Below are positions 58,350 through 64,000 of a DNA stretch of 64,000 nt, piece after piece. The stretch is taken from NCBI GenBank assembly GCA_028554755.1, contig JAPTOF010000028.1:1656501-1720500 (forward strand), given 5' to 3'. The notes beneath the pieces are model-generated. The model made no database searches. It saw only the letters and a program-made list of their open reading frames with translations, and was not told where the DNA came from. This DNA comes from Cordia subcordata (Eukaryota > Streptophyta > Magnoliopsida > Boraginales > Cordiaceae). A program made the position numbers and the translations under genes. Position 1 is the first letter of the stretch, and each line of letters starts with the position of its first letter.

Positions 58350-59985
58350 TGAGTTATAACTTGGTGTCTGGAAAATAACCGCAACATTAAACCAAGTCTG
58401 AATCCATAAGTGTATGAATCGGAAATAGTATAGCGTGTATGAGTGTGGGATCATTTCCAAAGGGAGGCTCCTTACTTCGGTCTCTATGAGCTCGTGTGCT
58501 TAAAGAGAAGCTATGTGCGTGTGTTTGTTTTCTTGGGATGGAAAAGAGCTCAAGAAAATGAAAAATAAACCTAAATTACAGAGGAATAATAGGTGCCAGG
58601 CTAAGGAAAGGAAACACAACAAGGTAGAAGAGAACCTAAGGTGATTATGTGTTATAAATAGGCTTGGGACTATGGTAATGATTCAAATCTATATATGGCT
58701 TTAGTTGCTTTATTGGGGACCTTAGCTAATTAACCTTTTTATTTGCTAATTGTAGGTAAACTCCTATCCCTACATGACGTCTCGTAGAAGCATAGGATTG
58801 TCGAAGCCAATTACAGTTTTCGGGCTTAATTAACTAAGTTCTCTCATTGGGCCTCACTAACTAACCTTATTATCCCCTAAGTCTCAGTGCAATTCATCCC
58901 TAATTAGAATATAACTTTGTCCTTATCACTTAGGGTTTTCGAAATTAGTTAGTTAGGTACTTTTGTAAGTGTTGATAAAGTCTAATCCTAGGGCTTAAAC
59001 CATTAGCTAGACTTAAAGCTAAGACCTATGTTGGCATAATATTGCTTTTTATATTGTTTTGATGATGGAAACTATGTTAAATTGAATGCTAATTATATTG
59101 TGAGATTGTTTTTAAGTATATATTTAAGATAGGTGGATAAAGTCTTGGATTTGAGCCATGATTTAGAGAAAAGAAGATTTCATCAAAAATGGCATGGCAT
59201 ATTCAAGAATTAGAAGAGCTAAAAGTTGTAGAAGACGGATGTGAAGTCATAAGGAGATGACAAGGCGACATAAGGGGTACTGGTGAGTGTGCTCTTATGT
59301 GAATGCCTTAGAATAGTTCCTTATAGCTCATATTTGTGGTTTCTTTGCATTGCATTTTCAAATCATTTCATTTGCCTTTAATAAAACTTGGCTATAGCAT
59401 CTTTTGATTTCTAAATCTATTTCAAAAAGCTTTTAGACTCTTTAAAATTCTTATTATGGTTACTAAGGGATTTATAATTCTCTTTGAAGTGATTTTACAT
59501 TGTCATATTGTCTTAGAGTCAAATAGTGCTTTAAAAAGTGCTTAAAAAGTTCAAAAATCAAGTTTTCTGGGCTTGGTCAGACTCCTAGTTGGCCGCCCAA
59601 CGTAGCACTTGAGCGTCCATCCTTTTTTGTTTTACTCTCTAATCTAGGTCAAATCCTAGGCCAGTCGACCAGCTTAGCGACTATCCATAGTTACAAAGCA
59701 CAGGAATTGAGTCGATCCATAAATAAACACACAGACATGCATATTAGATGGATTAGAGGTGTTCTATAGCTAACAAACTCTAATTTATACACATACTAGT
59801 CATCTAGACAATTAATCAAACATATAGACATGCATTAAGTAAAAGCCATTCATATGAAGAACAAAGTATATATATATACCATGAAAAATCCCATAACATT
59901 GAGTATAAAATCAATCCATTACACAAATGAAAGAAAAATGAAACAAGTGCAAAATTTAACCTAGGTTGCTTCTTAGTAGCATTAA
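58350..59985 (-). repeat. 3' part of an Athila-like LTR, interrupted
   Basis: On the minus strand the sequence follows the LTRs at 19716 and 25061 and the solo LTR. It contains GCATGTCTATATGTTTG (near 59840), AGCTTTAAGTCTAGCTAA (near 59010), 'tgagctcttttccatccc' and 'gcctccc' before the end '...ACTCA' at 58350. The 5' part of the LTR is missing; integrase sequence joins it directly near 59985. A 659-bp insertion sits at 59029-59687. Confidence 0.75.
59029..59687 (+). mobile_element. Probable solo LTR inserted in the Athila-like LTR
   Basis: It begins TGTTGGCATAATATTGC and ends GACTATCCA, the TG...CA form, and interrupts LTR sequence that resumes on both sides. No target duplication is clear. 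It contains 'gtcgaccagc', as do other LTRs here. Confidence 0.5.
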
Positions 59986-61240
59986 CCATAACGTTGTTAG
60001 CTAAGCGATCACCAACTTACCAACAACCTCTATAGATAGGGTCTTGAAGCATTATAGTCTCCATATGAGCCGTGCTCGAATCATATGCATGCTTTAGGCG
60101 CTGCCTATTCACCGTCAACTCTCAGCCATCTTTCAAGTCTTTGATCTTGACCGCTGTGGAAGGGTAGGCAACCAACACCTCATACGAACCATCCCATTAT
60201 GTCTTGAGTTTAACTATAAAGAGCTTCAAACATGAGCTAAATAACCAAACTTTATCGGAGGGAGAGAATGAATTCTTAAGAATGTGTCTATCATGAATCG
60301 TCTTCATATATCCTTATAAAGTTTGGCGTTATCATACGCTTCCAACCTAAGCTCTTTCAACTCCACTAGGTCAAACTTCCTCTTCTCACTCGCTCCTGCC
60401 AAATCAAAGTTTAGGGCCTTGATTGCCCAGTAAGCCCTATGCTCAAGTTCTATCGGCAAGTGACAAGCTTTCCCATAAACTAGCCTATATGGAGACATGC
60501 CAATAGACCAACCTATATGGAGATATGCCAATAGGAATCTTAAAAGTAATATGGTAGGTCCATAGAGCATCATTCACCCTTATGGACTTATCGTTCCTAT
60601 CGCTCTTAACCGTTTTCTCTAAAATATGCTTGATCTCCTTATTGGACACCTCTACTTGTCCACTAGTTTATGAGTGATAAAGGGTAGCAACTTTATGGGT
60701 GACTGATTATTTTCTCAACAAGGCCTCAAGTGTCTTATGGCGAAAGTGTAAATCAACATCACTAATCAAGACCCTAGGAACTCTAAATCTAGAGAAAATG
60801 TTCGCCTTAAATGAACTTTACCACTACCCTATGGTCGTTAGTGTGTGTGGGAATAGCTTTAACCCATTTGGACACATAATCTATGGCTACTAAAATGTAT
60901 TGGTACCCAAAGAAAGGTAGAAACGGACCCATGAAATCGATTCCCTAAACATCAAATAACTCACATGAAAGAATAGGGGATACGGGCATCATGTTTCTCC
61001 TAGCGATGGACCTAGATTGTTGACATCTAACACATTTTTTGCAATACTCTTAGGCATCCCTAAAGAGAGTGGGTCAAAACAATCCATATTGCAAGACCTT
61101 TGTGCGGTAGTATTCTTTCCACTAAAATGCCCTCCATACCCTTTATCATGACACATTCTTAATATGCTCTCAAACTCGTGCTCGAGCATTCACCGACGAA
61201 TCACTTGATCCATACATACCTTGAAAAGATAGGGATCCTC
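59986..61240 (-). pseudogene. Integrase of the Athila-like element
   Basis: The minus-strand order is a zinc-binding remnant (HDKGYGGHFSGKNTTA, 61090-61170), core phrases GIDFMGPF (near 60935), VAIDYVSKWVKAIP and VLISDVDLHF (near 60760), and [18 protein letters not shown] with the Glu (near 60640). The C-terminal part follows: [28 protein letters not shown] (60420-60510) and a 'VNRQRLKHAYDSS' tail (near 60085). These are Athila hallmarks. A 28-bp tandem duplication (60484-60534) and many stops inactivate it. It runs directly into LTR sequence. Confidence 0.85.
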
Positions 61241-61498
61241 CCAAAAGAAATGTCTCACTTGAGCTAAGAACCTATCTCTTTCTCTCTTCTCTCAATAGAA
61301 GGGAAAACGCCCTATGGCAAGATAATTGACAATGTGAGCCAACCACGGTGTGTCGTGAGAGATGGCAAACAATTGCTAGTCTGGAAAGAAATCACAAAAA
61401 GGGGATGGATCACTAGAAGACTCACTCACAAGACGGGAAAGGTGATTCACAACCAAATTATCTCTACCTTTTTTGTCTCTAATTTCAACATTGAACTC

Positions 61499-61800
61499 TT
61501 AAAAAAGGAGCATCCACATAATCAAGTGGGGCTTAGACTCTTTCTTTTCTAGCAAATAACTTAGTGCCACATGATCGATGTAGACAATCACCTTGGACCC
61601 TAGGATATATGACCTAAACTTGTCAAGGGAGAAGACAATGGCTAGAAGCTCTTTTTTTGTGGTGGTATAGTTCTTTTGAGCTTCATCAAGGGTCTTCCTA
61701 GCATAGTACACAAAATAGGGCAACTTATTCCTCCTTTGGCCTAAAATAGCTTCTATTGCATAGTTAGATGCATCACACATAACCTCAAATGGGAGACTTA
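61499..61800 (-). pseudogene. RNase H of the Athila-like element
   Basis: [61 protein letters not shown] and DHVALSYLL are the standard Ty3/gypsy RNase H sequence, with Asp, Glu and Asp positions present. It ends before a frame break near 61500. Confidence 0.88.
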
Positions 61801-62760
61801 ATCAGGCGACTAGAAGATCGAGGAGGAAGATAATAAGGATTTAAGCCTATTAAAAGCTCTAACACACTCGTCATCAAACTCAAAAGGAACATCCTGTGCT
61901 AAGAGCCTAGACAAGGGATGTATTATATGGTTAAAATCCTTAATGAACCTACGATAGAATCTTGCATGCCCTAGAAAAGATCTAACATCTTTAACACACT
62001 TAGGGACAAACAACTTTTTAATCAATTCTACCCTAGCCTACATGACCTAAGACTATGTTTTGCTACACCATGAGGTAGGATTTCTCTCAACTCAACGCTA
62101 AGTTCTTATCCACACAACAGTATAAGACTAGATAGAGGTAATTCAAGCACTTATTAAAACTATTGCTGAAGATTGAGAAGTCATCCATGAAGATCTCTAA
62201 ATGCTTCTCTATCATGTCACTAAAAATGGCCATCATACACCTCTAAAATATCACTGGCGCATTACAAAGACCGAAGGGCATTCTCCAATAGGCAAAAGTG
62301 CCATAGGGATAAGTAAAGGCAGTCTTCTCCTGGTCCTTGGGAAACATAGGGATCCGATTGTACCCGAAATAGCTATCTAGAAAACAATTGTAGCTATGCC
62401 CAGCTACTCTATCTAAGATCTAGTCTAAAAAAGGTAATAAGAAATGATCCTTCCTAGTCTAGCGTTGAGCTTCCTATAGTCAATACAAACTTTCCACCCC
62501 GTGAGAGTATGCATAGGGATAAACTCTCTTCTCTCATTCTCTACAACCATAATATCAGACTTTTTAGGGAAAACTTGATTTGGACTAACCCACTCACTAT
62601 CAGAGAGATCGGATAGATAATGCTTGCATCTAACAACTTAATGATCTCATTATTAATTACTTTGCTCATATGTGTGTTTAGCCTCCTTTGCATTTCCTTA
62701 GAAGGTATGGAGCTTCTAGATGAATATGATGCATACAAATCAAAGGGTATATGCATCTCA
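61801..62760 (-). pseudogene. Reverse transcriptase of the Athila-like element
   Basis: From the right: QRRLNTHMSKVINNEIIKLLDASIIYPIS (62600-62690), then FGLCNAPVIF and the active site FMDDFSIF (near 62175-62200; FMDD is usual in Athila). The connection then reads RSFLGHARFYRRFIKDFNHI and FDDECVRAFNRLKSLL (61830-61990). Several stops separate the pieces, but all core motifs are present. Confidence 0.87.
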
Positions 62761-62773
62761 AATCATTAATCTT

Positions 62774-63100
62774 CTACCTTATTGCCTTCCTATGTTTCCT
62801 AAGAACCCCTAAGAGACGCTCTTTATGCTCACTTGAAAGATTGGAAGCTATGACCACCAGAAGGGTCTCACTAGGGTGTAGGAATATATATTTCAAATGC
62901 TTGGGAAAGGGTTTGAGCTCTAAAGATGGACTAGGCTCAATCAAGGGGGATTTAACCTCAACATTATCAACTTGGACATCACTAGAATCAAGACTAGAAG
63001 GAATAACCTCAAGCGACTTATCAACCATGAAATCCTCAACTAAAGAGGTGGAAGCTACACATTTCCGCTCTAAGGTCTCCAAATCAAAGCTAGACAACAA
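62774..63100 (-). pseudogene. Protease-RT linker of the Athila-like element
   Basis: An open segment of 108 residues is acidic and Ser/Leu-rich and includes SLELKPFPKHLKYIFL and SSEHKERLLGVLRKHRKAI. These phrases precede RT in Athila and related elements (normally '...LKPLPEHLKYAFL...'). Confidence 0.8.
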
Positions 63101-63122
63101 ATCCTCAAATCTTCTCCATTGG

Positions 63123-63700
63123 TCATAGTCCTCTCAACAAAGTCCTCAACACAAGAATCAATAACGGCAATCCTAAAGCACTCTTTTCCCCTTTTTCTCC
63201 TTCTACGTTAGCCCTATTCGCTGCTTCGGCATCCTTTATAGCGGACCTCAAATTCCCAAACTTCATTTCTAACAACCTTAACCTATAATGAATAATGGTA
63301 TCTGTGGTAGCAAGGAAGGGACGACCTAAGAGAATGGGGGTAGCATGTCTAGAGTCATGTCCCGTATCCATATCAAGCACTATGAAATCTATAAGGTACA
63401 CAAACTCACCTACTTGAACTAGCACATTTTCCACTACACCTTTAGGTCACTTCTTAGACCTATCAACTAGCTAAAGGGTAACATGCACAGGGGACAAGTC
63501 TCCTAGACCTACCTACTAGTAGACTGAGTAGGGAATGAGGTTGACATTAGATCTTAAATCTAGCAAGGTGTGATCAATTAAGGTTTCTCAGATCCTACAA
63601 GGAATGGTGACAGCTCTAGGGTCACTCATCTTGGCCAAAAGGCCCGAGGTACAAATACTACTTACCTTTTCTACGAGCCTCACTTTCTTAGGTATGATCG
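63123..63700 (-). pseudogene. Aspartic protease of the Athila-like element
   Basis: The sequence includes MSDPRAVTIPCRI, DLRSNVNLIPYSVY (the active site, normally DLGAS/DSGAS, with Gly changed to Arg), VENVLVQVGEFVYLIDFIVLDMD and ILLGRPFLAT. The motif change and stops near 63590 and 63510 suggest it is inactive. It would cut the polyprotein. Confidence 0.85.
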
Positions 63701-64000
63701 AGGCTTAGTGCTTACTAATACAAAGATCCTTAAAGAACATGGAATAGGAGAGAATAGAATAGATGGTGTCTATCAAAGAAAGATTGATCTTAAGGTCCTT
63801 AAGATGCTTTAAGACTTTGAGAAACCTAATATCTTTACTAGGTGATGGCTTTTCTAAGGTGGATGGGTAAGGAACTCTAGCTTGAACACCTTTAGACTCA
63901 TTGGAATTATCAATAGGTTCCTTTCCCTCCTGATATGGGCGAGAAGTACTACTTTCACCATGGTCTTTCATAGGCTCAATTATTTCTATAGGCCTCTGTC
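63701..64000 (-). pseudogene. gag-protease junction of the Athila-like element, runs off the window
   Basis: The open segment includes RVPYPSTLEKPSPSKDIRFLKVLKHLKDLKINLSLIDTI and SMFFKDLCISK, the usual 'VPYPxRL...F...KLHINIP' stretch between gag and protease in Athila elements. The gag itself lies to the right of this window. Confidence 0.8.

Noticed and set aside
1..64000. CRISPR arrays, rRNA, tRNA genes, bacterial operons, organellar inserts
   Set aside because: No spaced identical repeats, no cloverleaf or rRNA-like sequence, and no ribosome-binding-site-led gene clusters were seen. The only pol III box pairs are in SINE-like sequences.

Overview
This window is nuclear DNA of a flowering plant, most likely a eudicot. 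It is AT-rich and packed with nested LTR retrotransposons (Tat-, Athila- and Angela-like), MITEs, a Helitron end, a SINE and a LINE. It holds one recognisable host gene with plant introns. I cannot name the species. I see no bacterial, organellar, CRISPR or tRNA features.

Layout. (1) 1-19715: a decayed Ty3/gypsy element of the Tat type on the minus strand, with gag at the right, integrase at the left, and a decayed antisense accessory ORF at the far left. Its RNase H/connection region is split by a solo LTR (3870-15238), which is itself split by a 9.3-kb Ty1/copia element (4261-13559). (2) 19716-26774: a pol-less Athila-like element arranged LTR-internal-LTR-partial internal, with its own zinc-knuckle ORF. 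(3) 26775-32750: AT-rich sequence with a copia tail and short LTR, a non-autonomous Helitron (27691-28572), MITE-like inverted repeats, and a PIF/Harbinger-type MITE containing a second fold-back MITE. (4) 32821-38768: a PIF/Harbinger transposon with a Myb/SANT-like ORF and a DDE transposase ORF, both broken. (5) 38864-44004: a short-LTR copia element with a perfect 5-bp target duplication. (6) 43999-49367: a three-exon MFS transporter gene (UNE2-like) on the minus strand, with two frameshifts and a C-terminus cut by the copia LTR. Its promoter has a TATA box and G-box-type motifs and carries a SINE just upstream. (7) 49836-55490: minisatellite-like repeats and a very decayed copia element on the minus strand. 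(8) 55490-64000: an Athila-like element on the minus strand (protease, RT, RNase H, integrase) joined to the 3' half of an LTR, then a primer-binding site and the start of a second internal region. That last part is interrupted by an ORF1-only LINE copy with a 17-bp target duplication.

How the parts relate. Most coding sequence is transposon pol in various states of decay. The only candidate host function is the MFS transporter, and as read here it cannot make a full-length protein. The two Athila-like elements share a tRNA-Asp-type primer-binding site, LTR motifs and the N-terminal zinc-knuckle start of the internal ORF. This suggests that the pol-less element at 19716-26774 is a non-autonomous partner of the family whose pol lies at 60000-64000.
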